From Bacteroidales bacterium (GTDB taxonomy: Bacteria; Bacteroidota; Bacteroidia; Bacteroidales; VadinHA17), in NCBI GenBank assembly GCA_030692905.1, contig JAUYBT010000030.1, forward strand, positions 1 through 37,529: a DNA stretch of 37,529 nt, given 5' to 3'. Below, piece after piece: positions 20,009-30,385 of the stretch (position 1 is the stretch's first letter; every line of letters starts with the position of its first letter). The notes under the pieces are model-generated. The model searched no databases. It was not told where the DNA came from and saw only the letters and a program-made list of their open reading frames with translations. The position numbers were made by a program, and so were the translations under genes.

Positions 20009-20250
20009 AATATTATTTTTTGATTTATATTACTAAAATGAAACATCAGGATATAAAAGATCACTTGTTCCGGAATCTGATAAAGTAAAATTCCTGATTT
20101 ATTAATATGTCTTTAAAATAGTAAATAAAAACCATTTTCATATTGATTCTTTGGATTTTTTCGTAAATTTTGGTAAAAATATCTACGTAATAGATGATTA
20201 AGAAAATCTTACTCTTTTGTCTGAAGAATTAACCTTTATAATCCCGAACA

Positions 20251-21633
20251 ATGGACCGCAGATCATTTGTTAAAACCTCGGCAATAGGCTATTCCGGACT
20301 TGTATTAGGTGGACTTGCATTCAATCCGCTTCGTGCTTTGTCAAGACCTACTAACCTTAAAATCACGGATATCAGGGGGTGCACCGTAGCATCGAATTAT
20401 GATTATCCAATAATTAAAATTTATACAAATCAGGATATTTACGGACTTGGGGAGGTAAGAGATGCCGGATTTCTTGGCCAGGCGCTTATGATGAAACCAT
20501 ATCTTATCGGAAAGGACCCTCTGGATATAGAAAGTATACTTCATTCAATCCGGCCATTTACCGGACATGGAAGATTTGGAGGAGGATACAGTGCAATTGA
20601 TATTGCCTTAATGGATATTGCAGGAAAAGTTATGGGATGGCCATGTTACAAACTATTAGGGACAAAACTGAGAGATACAATTTCTGTATATGCCGATACA
20701 TTTGGCTCAGAAGATAAAGAGGCTTTCGCACGGTTCATGGAAATCAGGTTAAAACAGGGGTATAAGCATTATAAGATGGATCTCCGACCATGGTATCTGG
20801 AAGGTATTGAAGGAGCCCAGTCGGGAGGTTATCCCACTGAAAAAGGTCTGGAAGTATGGGGTAGTTATGTTGAAAGAATCAGAGATGTTATCGGTTACAA
20901 GGTGTCGCTGGGGGCTGACCATTTCGGGCCAATGAATATCCAGACAGGTATAAGGCTGGGTGAATTCATGTCACAATCGAAATACTGCCTTGCATATATA
21001 GAAGATGTTTACCACTTCTCTCAAACCAATTCAGTAAATGTCAATAAAGCAATCAGTGCAGGATCTCCTGTTCCTACACTGGGATTTGAAGATATTTTTG
21101 GCTTCGAGGGATACAGACCTTTTATTGAAGAAAACGCTATTGACATTATTCATGCCGATATGCTAACTTCAGGCGGCATGCTTGAAACAAAAAAGATAGC
21201 AGATTACGGTCATATATTTGGTATCAGAACTATGATGCATTGTGCCGGCTCGCCAATAGCTTCAATTGCAATGGTTCATTGTGCTGCAACTATTCAGGAT
21301 TTTATATGCCTTGAGAATCATGCGCTTGAAATACCATGGTGGTCGGATCTGATTACAGGGTTTGAAAAACCCATAATCCGGGATGGACTCATAAAAGTTC
21401 CTGAAAAACCGGGTTTGGGGATCGAACTAAATGATGAAGTAATGAAAAAATATTTAAGAGAACCGGGATATTTATACAAATCTGGCTATTTTGAACCTAC
21501 CCCTGAATTTGATAAGCCATTTCTCTGGCAGGAAGCAATCGATAAGAAAATCATTGGCCGATGGGCAAATATGGGCCCATGGTGGCATATAAACGATAAA
21601 GGCGAATACGGCTATACGATGGATCGCAGATAA
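20251..21633 (+). CDS. Mandelate racemase/muconate lactonizing enzyme (enolase superfamily) with Tat signal
   Basis: MDRRSFVKTSAIGYSGLVLGG; metal-ligand-like LGADHF, YIEDVY, GFEDIF; HADMLTSGGM and MMHCAGSPIAS. Confidence 0.9.
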   Translation: MDRRSFVKTSAIGYSGLVLGGLAFNPLRALSRPTNLKITDIRGCTVASNYDYPIIKIYTNQDIYGLGEVRDAGFLGQALMMKPYLIGKDPLDIESILHSIRPFTGHGRFGGGYSAIDIALMDIAGKVMGWPCYKLLGTKLRDTISVYADTFGSEDKEAFARFMEIRLKQGYKHYKMDLRPWYLEGIEGAQSGGYPTEKGLEVWGSYVERIRDVIGYKVSLGADHFGPMNIQTGIRLGEFMSQSKYCLAYIEDVYHFSQTNSVNVNKAISAGSPVPTLGFEDIFGFEGYRPFIEENAIDIIHADMLTSGGMLETKKIADYGHIFGIRTMMHCAGSPIASIAMVHCAATIQDFICLENHALEIPWWSDLITGFEKPIIRDGLIKVPEKPGLGIELNDEVMKKYLREPGYLYKSGYFEPTPEFDKPFLWQEAIDKKIIGRWANMGPWWHINDKGEYGYTMDRR

Positions 21634-21668
21634 GAAATAAATGGTAATATAAAGAAAATCAAAATAAT

Positions 21669-22538
21669 ATGAGATATTTAATTCTGCCACTCTTCTTTTC
21701 GGCATGTTTTTCATTTATTATTGAGGGACAGACTCCGGAATTCCTAAAACGGACTTTATCTGATGTCTTAGTTAAAAAGGCAGACATTTCTGGTGAGTCA
21801 GCGTACTATAAACCAATTTTTGGAGATGGAGATAGTAATGCCGAGACTGTTAAATGTATCGCCAGGTATGGTTTCCTTTCCATTGACTCAGGAGGATCAA
21901 GCAGTATTGTAAGATATGAAAAAGAGGAACAGGTTATATTCATTCTTGAAGGTACAGGAAATCTTCATTACGCAAAAGAGACTGTTCCGGTCACGAAAAG
22001 TGATTTTGTATATATTCCTGTCGGTGTGGAATATGGATTATCAAATCCCCGGGAAAAAACTTTGAAAGTAATTGTGATGGGATATAAAATTCCTGATGGA
22101 ACAAAAATGAATCAAACCCAAAAGCTGATGATTGCAAATGCTGATGAAGTACCTTTACAGGTTCTTGGTCAACATGGACCAACAACACAGTTTCAATTGC
22201 TTATGGGTACAACAGAAAGCAAAAGAGACAGACTTGCCGCTGCCTGTCAGGTTAACAGCCTGTTCATCATGGATTTTGCTGCAGGCGGAACCAATATTCC
22301 TCACATTCATGAAAGGGAAGAAGAGGTATATTTTGTTCTCAGAGGAAATGGTGAAATGGTGGCAGGGCAGACTTCTGACGGAAAAGAGATACGCTTTCCA
22401 GCCAAGGAAGGTGATGTTTTCTATTTTTCACCATGCACTCTGATAGGATTTTATAGTGCCACCAGGGAAGGGGAGGAGCATGCAAGAATACTTGCTGTAA
22501 GATCAAAATTCATTGTTCCTGACTCTGGAGGTAAATAG
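21669..22538 (+). CDS. Cupin-domain protein (bicupin), predicted secreted
   Basis: N-terminal signal peptide; two cupin halves, e.g. IFILEGTGNLHYAKETVPVTKSDFVYIP and NIPHIHEREEEVYFVLRGNGEMV...GDVFYFSP. Confidence 0.85.
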   Translation: MRYLILPLFFSACFSFIIEGQTPEFLKRTLSDVLVKKADISGESAYYKPIFGDGDSNAETVKCIARYGFLSIDSGGSSSIVRYEKEEQVIFILEGTGNLHYAKETVPVTKSDFVYIPVGVEYGLSNPREKTLKVIVMGYKIPDGTKMNQTQKLMIANADEVPLQVLGQHGPTTQFQLLMGTTESKRDRLAAACQVNSLFIMDFAAGGTNIPHIHEREEEVYFVLRGNGEMVAGQTSDGKEIRFPAKEGDVFYFSPCTLIGFYSATREGEEHARILAVRSKFIVPDSGGK

Positions 22539-22587
22539 TCCACAAATTGAAAATTCAACAGCGGAGTAAACTTCTGAACCCCTGGTG

Positions 22588-25254
22588 TTAAATACTCTGT
22601 TTTTTTGCTTTTATTCTAAGTATTGTAAATGAATAAGGTTTGAACTCCATTTTAAATGAGTTGCTGAATTCTGCACATTCCGATACATGGGGAGATACTT
22701 TTGTCGGTTCGGCAAAGCTATTTTCATCCTGATTAGAAGCAGAAGATATCGTAATTACCTGACCGACAGGATTAACCTCAGCAGCATTGTTAAGATTAAT
22801 AGTTGTATTGAAAGGAGTTCCCTCACCATTCACAACTTTAACTATTATTTCATTATTGGTGCGATCGTAACCTGCAATTGCATACTGCTTCTGGAGTCTT
22901 TTATATTCAATTTCACCCTGGGTTACATCATCGATGGAACAGCTGATCATTTTACCATTTATAGTCAGTTTGATATTATGCCATCCATCTATACCGAACT
23001 CAAACGGTTTGCCGATAGTTCCGACTCTGACATTGCTTCCATTGGCAACTTTATCAACTGTAACAATATAGGTTCTTGGCTGATTCTGATCTTGCTGGCC
23101 TCCGAAACCGCCACCTCTCTGCATCCTGCTGCTTCCTACTGATAAGAGGAAGTAATTTCTGTCATCGGAAACTCCGAACCTGATGCTGAATCCATTGAAT
23201 ACACTGTCTCTTTTAATGTTTGCCGAGATCGTGCAATCTTCAAAAATAAGATCTTCAAGCAGCATGGCATTTGTCCTTCTGCCCCGGTTTTGTCCACCTC
23301 CCTGACCGGGCTGGCCCTGAGGATTCTGTTGGCCAATTTTTGTTGAATATGCATTTTCTATTACTTCCCAGTTTCCCGAAAGAATTTTCCATTTTGCCGT
23401 ATCTGCAGGAAAATCTGAAGTATAGAGAACTTTTGAACCCTTGCTGACGGTAAAGTCCTTGAACTTAACTGTTGAATTGACTGCAAATGCTGCAGCTTCG
23501 AAACCGACATTCCCTGAAATATTCTCTGCCGGAGGAACCCAGTCGAGTGTTGAAACTAGATTTAAATCTGGTCTGTTCTCGTTGTACATCTTCTGGACAT
23601 AATAAGAAGAACGTCCGAATACCGAATCATTTTTGAATCTTATAAGGTTGGTTGGCCAGTTCCTGTAATTAACATTCTCAAGAAGCGGAGCATACGAAGC
23701 GATCTTGATAAGGTCTGAGTTGTGCTCAATACCGGTCATAAAGGAAGCTTCGCTCAGGGCAGCATCCATGTTACCCGTTCCCACATTCCTGTTACAGGCA
23801 TATTCGCCTATATAAACTTCATAATTGCCTCTTGGAACAGTGTCATACATACGAACATTACTATAGAAAAATTCAGGACTGTTGTAATAATGAGGGTCGA
23901 TCATCTCAATTTTGTCAGCATCATAATAGGAGGGAAGTTGATTCCTTAACCCATTAGTGTTGATATAGGTCAGGTGCGGATATTTTTCCTTTAATGCTTT
24001 GTAAATCATATTGTAACGCTCACCGTAAATCGGGCCCGAGTTTTCATTTCCGATCTCAACATATTTCAGGGGGAAAGGAGCCGGATGTCCGTTTTTAGCA
24101 CGCTCGGCACCCCACTTTGTGCTTTTATCGCCAATTGCATATTCCACTGCATCGAGAGCATCCTGAACAATTGTTTTCATATCTTTCATTTCGTAATAGT
24201 CACCATTACGGACAGAGCATGAAACACCGGCATTGGCCACAAACATCCCCACAGCGCCGATATCTTCACAGAATTGAAGAAATTCATGATAGCCGAAATT
24301 ATAGGTATTATGATAGCCCCACAGGTCAAACTGCCCCTGACGGGTTATACGGTCACCAATCGATTCCTTCCAGTTAACCCTGTTCTCCATTGTGAATCCT
24401 TCAACAATACAACCGCCCGGCCACCTGATAAATGAGGGTTTCAGGTCCGCCAGTATCTGGGCAATATCTTTCCGCAGGCCATTTTTTCTACCCATAAATG
24501 TGTTCTGTGGAAGGAGAGAAACAAAGTCAACCCACAGCTCACCTGTGGAATTAAACTGCATTACAAGTTTTGCTTTGTTATCAGTAATAATTGAAGTAAT
24601 AGTATATGCATAACTAGTCCAGGTACCTGAATTATTTACTTTATACTCACTTGAAGAAATAACGTTACCATTTGAACTGATCAGTAAGACATTAACTTTC
24701 CCTTTATAGGATTTGTCAGCCTTCAGGAAGAACAGGAGGTCATATTTTTCACCATTCAGAACGGAAATTCCTTTAAATCCTTCATTAATGAGATTAACTC
24801 CACCGTCATTTTTGCTGATGTCGATCTGCAGAGAATGAGGTGTAGCTTTGTTCAAGGGATTATCGGTAGTGATTTTCATTTCTGCTTTTGATGCTCCTTT
24901 TGATTCCAGTATCCATCCTTCTGATTTCTCATCCGCATTAAATTTGAATCTGAAATTGCTTATTCGCCCCGAGCCATAATTTGGAAGGGAAGGGGCAATA
25001 ATAAATCCATCGGCAAATGTTGTTGAAGAGGGAATATTTTTCTCTTCAAAGCCCATGTTATAGATCATTTCCGGGTAGAGTCCGCCATCACCGGCACGAC
25101 TGATCTCTTCATAAAAGATACCCCAGAGTCCTTTGGAAATTTCGGCACCTTCTTTTGCCACATCAACAGATATGACTGAAGGTTTTTGTTTTGAGCAACC
25201 GGGGAACAGGCATGCTGCCAACAAAAATATGATTAAATAATTGAACCTTTTCAT
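22588..25254 (-). CDS. GH51 alpha-L-arabinofuranosidase-like lipoprotein with inserted domain
   Basis: Lipobox LFPGCSKQ; WPGGCIVEGF, VEIGNENSG (acid/base), YEVYIGEYACN (nucleophile); C-terminal region interrupted by a LamG/jellyroll-like insert. Confidence 0.9.
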   Translation of the reverse strand: MKRFNYLIIFLLAACLFPGCSKQKPSVISVDVAKEGAEISKGLWGIFYEEISRAGDGGLYPEMIYNMGFEEKNIPSSTTFADGFIIAPSLPNYGSGRISNFRFKFNADEKSEGWILESKGASKAEMKITTDNPLNKATPHSLQIDISKNDGGVNLINEGFKGISVLNGEKYDLLFFLKADKSYKGKVNVLLISSNGNVISSSEYKVNNSGTWTSYAYTITSIITDNKAKLVMQFNSTGELWVDFVSLLPQNTFMGRKNGLRKDIAQILADLKPSFIRWPGGCIVEGFTMENRVNWKESIGDRITRQGQFDLWGYHNTYNFGYHEFLQFCEDIGAVGMFVANAGVSCSVRNGDYYEMKDMKTIVQDALDAVEYAIGDKSTKWGAERAKNGHPAPFPLKYVEIGNENSGPIYGERYNMIYKALKEKYPHLTYINTNGLRNQLPSYYDADKIEMIDPHYYNSPEFFYSNVRMYDTVPRGNYEVYIGEYACNRNVGTGNMDAALSEASFMTGIEHNSDLIKIASYAPLLENVNYRNWPTNLIRFKNDSVFGRSSYYVQKMYNENRPDLNLVSTLDWVPPAENISGNVGFEAAAFAVNSTVKFKDFTVSKGSKVLYTSDFPADTAKWKILSGNWEVIENAYSTKIGQQNPQGQPGQGGGQNRGRRTNAMLLEDLIFEDCTISANIKRDSVFNGFSIRFGVSDDRNYFLLSVGSSRMQRGGGFGGQQDQNQPRTYIVTVDKVANGSNVRVGTIGKPFEFGIDGWHNIKLTINGKMISCSIDDVTQGEIEYKRLQKQYAIAGYDRTNNEIIVKVVNGEGTPFNTTINLNNAAEVNPVGQVITISSASNQDENSFAEPTKVSPHVSECAEFSNSFKMEFKPYSFTILRIKAKKQSI

Positions 25255-25312
25255 AGATGATAAAAGTATAAAATGTTAATAATAGTTTCGTAGGTCTTGA
25301 TTATGCAGGATT

Positions 25313-25417
25313 TTAAAATGTAATTCTATTTTTTGCCTTCTTAAGATCCATAATGAATATGCCGTAACCAATACCGGCAAGATCGGTTGATTTCACCAGC
25401 TTGAAGTTGTTATGAAA
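25313..25417 (-). pseudogene. Possible 3' remnant of an unidentified gene
   Basis: - strand reads FHNNFKLVKSTDLAGIGYGIFIMDLKKAKNRITF*, protein-like composition; upstream codons are AT-rich and no start is visible. Confidence 0.35.
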
Positions 25418-25524
25418 GGTAAGAAAAATAAATGTATTTTTTACACGTAAAAAGTTAAAAAATAATAAAATTAAGTTATTGGACTGTAAATCAATTACCT
25501 AAGTTTTTCAACACTGGGAGAAAT

Positions 25525-25615
25525 GGGGATTACATGCGGTGATCCCTTGTGGGGGTTCCTTGCAAAGCCAAATTACTCCCTTATTCGTTTCACTCGTATT
25601 GTCTTTTTCTTTTCT
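25525..25615 (+). repeat. Direct repeat copy 1
   Basis: ggggattacatgcggtgatcccttgtgggggttccttgcaaagccaaattactcccttattcgtttcactcgtat...; roughly 90% identical by eye to 30476-30566. Confidence 0.9.
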
Positions 25616-25645
25616 GTAAAATAATTAATCCCGACTTGGCAGGAT

Positions 25646-27052
25646 TCATTTAAGCTTTGCAGAATCAGGAGGATCAATAACCGTTTCATTTGCTTCAGGT
25701 TCATCATTGGTTTCAATCCGTACAAACTGAAGAGGTTTACGAAACCATGATGTCCGGTATGCACCATAAAGGACACCGGCTGTAAGCCAGCACATTCCTG
25801 CGATCTTGGCTTTGTATCCAAGGCTGAGCCATAGATATAAACAGATAGTAAATCCTAAGATCGGTACAATAAGATTGCTGAAGGTTTTGTGTTCGTTGCG
25901 TAAAAAATAGCGCACAAAAGCAGAGGCATTAACCCCCATGAATGCAATTAAGGCCCCAAAATTTAGTAATTGAGCACCTAACGGGTAGGTAAGCAGGAAT
26001 ACGCCGAAAAGGACTATTACGCCGACCAGGATTATATTGTTAGAAGGTATGCGCGTGCGTGGATTAATTTTAGCAAAGAACTTACCGGGGATAGCATTGT
26101 CTCGTCCCATTCCATATAGAAGACGGCCGGCTCCGAGATGGGCACCTGAACCTGAACCTATTGTCGCTACCAGTAGTGCAAGGTTGACAGCATGGAAGAG
26201 CCATTGGCCACCTGCCTTTCCTGCTACATAACAGAATGCCGTGTCCTGGTCCGGAAAGGTTGTTCCCGGCCATACAAGCTGAGCGGTATAAACCTGTATT
26301 GAAGCAAGCACACCTGTAATAAGGCAAACCAGGACTGTAGCCAACAGGATGTTGCGTCGTGGATTATGAACCTCTTCAGACAATGTTGAAATTCCGTCGA
26401 AACCAATGTAGGTAAGGACTGCCAGCGATGCACCTGCAGATACTGCGGAAAACGAAAAAGTCTTGGGATCATAAAATGGTCTTGTCCATTCAGCTGCATT
26501 GACGGGAGGATGTAAAAAAAGATAACGGGCCGCCGCTCCCAGGAAAAGAATAATAACCACACCCAATCCGGTAGCTATGATAGAGTTAGTACGTGAACTG
26601 GCTTCAATTCCACGCAAGTTCATTGCCGTAAATAAACATGTAAAAGCAATTGCGTAAACTGCGAAGGGTATTTCGGGAATTAAATTCATGGAAGCCTTAC
26701 TGATCCATATCACGCTGATTATAGGATTCATTACATAGTCGAAAATCATACCCCAGCCTACAAAGTAACCAAGTGCGGGATGAATTTCCCTGCTGACATA
26801 TGTATATGCCGAACCGGCACTGGGATAAGCATTAGCCATACGCCCGTAACTGATAGCAGTGAACAGCATCGCCACCATACCTATCAGAATCGTGGTAACC
26901 ACATGACCATGAGCTAAACCTGCAGCAGCGCCGAACAATGGCATTGGCGCCGTAGGCTGAATAAGAATAATCCCGTACAGTACCAGTGACGAAAGTCCAA
27001 GAACACGTTTTAAGCCCGGTCCTGAAACGGATGATGTTTGGGTGCCACTCAT
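25646..27052 (-). CDS. APC-superfamily amino acid permease
   Basis: 468 aa, multiple TM segments; AISYGRMANAYPSAGSAYTYVSREIHPALGYFVGW, YIGFDGISTLSEEVHNPRRNI. Confidence 0.92.
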   Translation of the reverse strand: MSGTQTSSVSGPGLKRVLGLSSLVLYGIILIQPTAPMPLFGAAAGLAHGHVVTTILIGMVAMLFTAISYGRMANAYPSAGSAYTYVSREIHPALGYFVGWGMIFDYVMNPIISVIWISKASMNLIPEIPFAVYAIAFTCLFTAMNLRGIEASSRTNSIIATGLGVVIILFLGAAARYLFLHPPVNAAEWTRPFYDPKTFSFSAVSAGASLAVLTYIGFDGISTLSEEVHNPRRNILLATVLVCLITGVLASIQVYTAQLVWPGTTFPDQDTAFCYVAGKAGGQWLFHAVNLALLVATIGSGSGAHLGAGRLLYGMGRDNAIPGKFFAKINPRTRIPSNNIILVGVIVLFGVFLLTYPLGAQLLNFGALIAFMGVNASAFVRYFLRNEHKTFSNLIVPILGFTICLYLWLSLGYKAKIAGMCWLTAGVLYGAYRTSWFRKPLQFVRIETNDEPEANETVIDPPDSAKLK

Positions 27053-27224
27053 ATTTCTTTTTTTTAGAAATTCATAGTGTTAATAAAGATAATAACTATA
27101 TATCTAATTTGAAATATTTGAATCGGAATTAATCCGATTTAAATGTAAAAGCTTCCTGTCAATTTATTTTACTAACTTTAATACTTAAAAATGAATTTAT
27201 ACATCTATCATTAAAACCCGCGAT

Positions 27225-29810
27225 ATGAAAACCCGTATTATCTTCACTGCCGTCGTATTGGTTATCCTTTCCTTAACCTGCCTCGCACAGGCCCCTGCAG
27301 GCAGAAAAATTCTGCTTAAAGATAACTGGGCAATACAGTCTTCCAATGAAATCAAGCCAGACGGTAAAGCCATTTCAAATACCGGCTTCAATACCAATGG
27401 ATGGTATCCCACTTCTGTGCCTGCAACTGTTCTTGCTGCATTAGTTGCCAACAAGGTTTACCCCGATCCCTATTTTGGAACCAACATCAAAAACCTTCCC
27501 GGTACAACCCCCGAGCGGAACAGAGACATGCCCGATGGCAGTCCGTTTAAGGTTGCCTGGTGGTACCGTACCGAGTTCAAACTCCCTGCCGATTATAAAG
27601 GAATGCACACCTGGCTGCAGTTTCACAGCATCAACTACAAAGCAAATATCTGGCTGAACGGCAAGCTTATTGCCGATACAACCACTATTGAAGGTGCGTA
27701 TCGTCTCTTTAACCTCGATATTTCAAAAGAAGCCTTACCAGGCGATAACAATTGCCTGGCCCTGGAGATATTTCCTCCAAAGGGAATGGACCTTACCATC
27801 ACCTGGGTTGACTGGAACCCCACCCCGCCCGACCGGGGCATGGGTATATGGTACGACGTGTCCGTTCATGCAACCGGTGCAGTGGCAATTGAAAACCCCC
27901 ATGTGGTAACAAAGCTGAACCTGCCGTCAACCGACCAGGCCAGACTCACGGTCACGGCAGAACTGCGGAATGCAGAGAAGAAACCGGTAACAGGAATGCT
28001 GAAAGGGACCATTGAAAATATTACTTTCTCGCAAGAAGTAAAGCTGGGAGCCGGGGAAACAAAGCTGGTGAGTTTTCTGCCTGAGACATTTCCCCAACTG
28101 GTGATGGCTAATCCGCGCCTCTGGTGGCCGCATACAGTAGGTCCCCAAAACCTTTATGACCTGAACCTTAGTTTTGAGGCCTCAGGCAGTACAACGGACA
28201 CCAAAAAAGTGCGCTTTGGCATTCGCGAGATCACCGCATGGATGAACAATTTCGACAAACTTCATACAAAAGTTTTCCAGGTGAATGGTAAGAACATCGT
28301 TATCAGGGGCGGCGGCTATGTGCAAGACCTGATGCTGCGGCCATCCAATGAACGGACAGACGCAGACCTGTTGTATGCAAAGCACATGAACCTGAATACC
28401 CTGAGGATGGAAGCTCCGCGGGGCTCTGATTATTTGTTTGAAAGGTGCGATGAAGAAGGCATTTTGCTCATGGTGGGCTGGTGCTGCTGCAGTGCATGGG
28501 AACGCTGGAAAAACTGGACACCGCACACAGGTGATGTGGCCGAATTGAGCTGGAAAGACCAGATTGTCCATCTGCGCAATCATCCTTCGGTTTTTACCTG
28601 GCTATACGGAAGTGATAATTTCCCACCCCCTGATGTTGAAAAGAGATACATCAAAGTATTGGATGAATATGACAACACCCGGCCTTATGAATCTTCAGCC
28701 ACCCAGGCCCCCAGTACCATTACCGGCTTGACCGGTGTGTGGATGGGTCCCTATCCAAAGGTGTATGCTTATTTCCCACCTTCCTACTGGTATACGAAAC
28801 TGGAGTTCAATACGGAAGCCGGTCCCACAGGCGAACAATTGCCGCCAATCGAGACAATGAGGCGGATGATGCCCGAAAAGGACTTGTGGCCCATGAGTGA
28901 ATCATGGGATCTGCGCCTGCATAAAGCATTTTATCCGATTGCAAGGGCAGCTCTTGAATCACGCTATGGTAAACCAACCGGCGTGGAAGAGTATTGCATG
29001 AAGTCGCAGGTGTTTCAGAATGAGGCTGTAAAGGCCATGTTCGAGGCTTTTGCAGGCAATAAATACCGTTCCAGCGGCATTATTTACTGGATGTACAACT
29101 CCGCCTGGCCCAAGATGTACTGGCAATTGTACGACTATTATTTTATGCCCAACGGGGCTTTTTACGGGGCAAAGAATGCCTGCGAACCGCTGCATATCCA
29201 GTATTGCTATGATGACAATTCAATTAAAATTGTGAATTGCTTTTACAAGGATTTTAACGGATTGAAAGCATCCGTGAAAATCTTTGATTTCAATATGGCT
29301 GAAGTCTGGTCGAAAGTGGTAGATGCCGGTGTAGCTGCCGATGAGAGCAAAAAAATACTGAACCTTGAAATTCCAAAGGATATTACAAAGGTTTATTTCC
29401 TCAAGTTGGAGTTAAAAGATGCTTCAGGAAAACCGGTATCATCCAATTTTTATTGGTTAAGCTCCAATGGGGATGAGAAGGCCGATTTTACTGATCTCAG
29501 CAAGCTTCCCGTGGCGAATGTAAATGTTACTGCATCAGCAATGCAGCAGGAAGGAAATAAATGCCGGCTCACGGTTACCATTGAAAATCCGGGTACGGGA
29601 CTAGCTTTTGCTGTGAATCCAAAGATACTGAAACTGACTTCCAAGGATCCGGTACTGCCTGTGTTCTGGGAGGATAATTATATTTCGCTCCTGCCAAAGG
29701 AAAAGCGGACGCTGCAGGTTGAATTCGACGTGAAAAATCTGAATGGTGAAAAGCTTCTGCTGAAAGTTGAAGGGTGGAATGTGAATGTGGTGGAAAAGGA
29801 AATTAGGTAG
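27225..29810 (+). CDS. Glycoside hydrolase family 2, exo-beta-D-glucosaminidase-like
   Basis: Signal peptide; GH2 domains; YGSDNFPPPDVEKRY and LEFNTEAGPTGEQLPPIETMRRMMPEKDLWP resemble the GSD acid/base and EtsaGP nucleophile regions of CsxA-type enzymes. Confidence 0.85.
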   Translation: MKTRIIFTAVVLVILSLTCLAQAPAGRKILLKDNWAIQSSNEIKPDGKAISNTGFNTNGWYPTSVPATVLAALVANKVYPDPYFGTNIKNLPGTTPERNRDMPDGSPFKVAWWYRTEFKLPADYKGMHTWLQFHSINYKANIWLNGKLIADTTTIEGAYRLFNLDISKEALPGDNNCLALEIFPPKGMDLTITWVDWNPTPPDRGMGIWYDVSVHATGAVAIENPHVVTKLNLPSTDQARLTVTAELRNAEKKPVTGMLKGTIENITFSQEVKLGAGETKLVSFLPETFPQLVMANPRLWWPHTVGPQNLYDLNLSFEASGSTTDTKKVRFGIREITAWMNNFDKLHTKVFQVNGKNIVIRGGGYVQDLMLRPSNERTDADLLYAKHMNLNTLRMEAPRGSDYLFERCDEEGILLMVGWCCCSAWERWKNWTPHTGDVAELSWKDQIVHLRNHPSVFTWLYGSDNFPPPDVEKRYIKVLDEYDNTRPYESSATQAPSTITGLTGVWMGPYPKVYAYFPPSYWYTKLEFNTEAGPTGEQLPPIETMRRMMPEKDLWPMSESWDLRLHKAFYPIARAALESRYGKPTGVEEYCMKSQVFQNEAVKAMFEAFAGNKYRSSGIIYWMYNSAWPKMYWQLYDYYFMPNGAFYGAKNACEPLHIQYCYDDNSIKIVNCFYKDFNGLKASVKIFDFNMAEVWSKVVDAGVAADESKKILNLEIPKDITKVYFLKLELKDASGKPVSSNFYWLSSNGDEKADFTDLSKLPVANVNVTASAMQQEGNKCRLTVTIENPGTGLAFAVNPKILKLTSKDPVLPVFWEDNYISLLPKEKRTLQVEFDVKNLNGEKLLLKVEGWNVNVVEKEIR

Positions 29811-30320
29811 GTGTTAGGGTAAGTGTGTGCCTTGAATGAGCCTTATCGAAAGATGAGAATCAATGCTGTAAGTAAGATGGAGGAAGGCCCTCCGCAGGTG
29901 TTGTACAGGCGAGACCTGCAAACCGTCCTACGGTGCTTCTCGGGTGACTGAGCGGTATTGAACGGTTAGGGAAAAAGTCCTGTTGGAAGGATTAGGTAAG
30001 GATAGAAAAGATGAACGAAAGTGAACCTCTGTTGAAGTGCCGTGAAAACGAACTTCCTGTCAAAACTACCGTTTACTTACGACGGAGGATAAATGTAGCG
30101 GGCACCTGTTTACTGGCTACATGGCAGGCGTCATAGAGGAAGCATGATTTCTATTCGGGCTTACTTATGGAACAAGGGAAGTCTTGCAGAGATGCAAAGG
30201 GAAAGGCACAAGCAGGGGAAACACTTGCGAGGCTGAATACTGATGATCTGCAAGATGGCGGACTACCTCGTAGTAGTGAAGAAGCTTCTGTAATGGGAGT
30301 GGAGCGAAGGGGGTAGCAGC

Positions 30321-30380
30321 TTAATACGTCGCTAAATGAACAACTGTATTTACAGGAGGATTTAGCCAGCGAAGTATTAA
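30321..30380 (+). ncRNA. Group II intron domain IV, reduced to a short hairpin
   Basis: TTAATAC/GTATTAA outer stem, CGCTAAAT/ATTTAGccAGCG inner stem; no room for a reverse transcriptase ORF. Confidence 0.7.
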
Positions 30381-30385
30381 CTGAA

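Noticed and set aside
20046-20101. TCAGGAT...ATTCCTGA inverted words between the AKR and enolase genes as an operator
   Set aside because: Only 6 bp match across about 40 nt; not distinguishable from chance.
25481-25523. ggactgtaaatc string resembling a tRNA-Tyr anticodon arm
   Set aside because: No acceptor, D or T arms can be formed around it.
25573-25821. 82-aa - strand ORF ending KKKTIRVKRIRE
   Set aside because: Mostly an alternate frame of the APC permease gene. Only its tail, in the direct repeat, is of interest and is treated under the repeat.
28182-28583. 133-aa - strand ORF inside the GH2 gene
   Set aside because: Antisense to a clearly coding GH2 ORF; composition explained by the higher G+C of the host gene.
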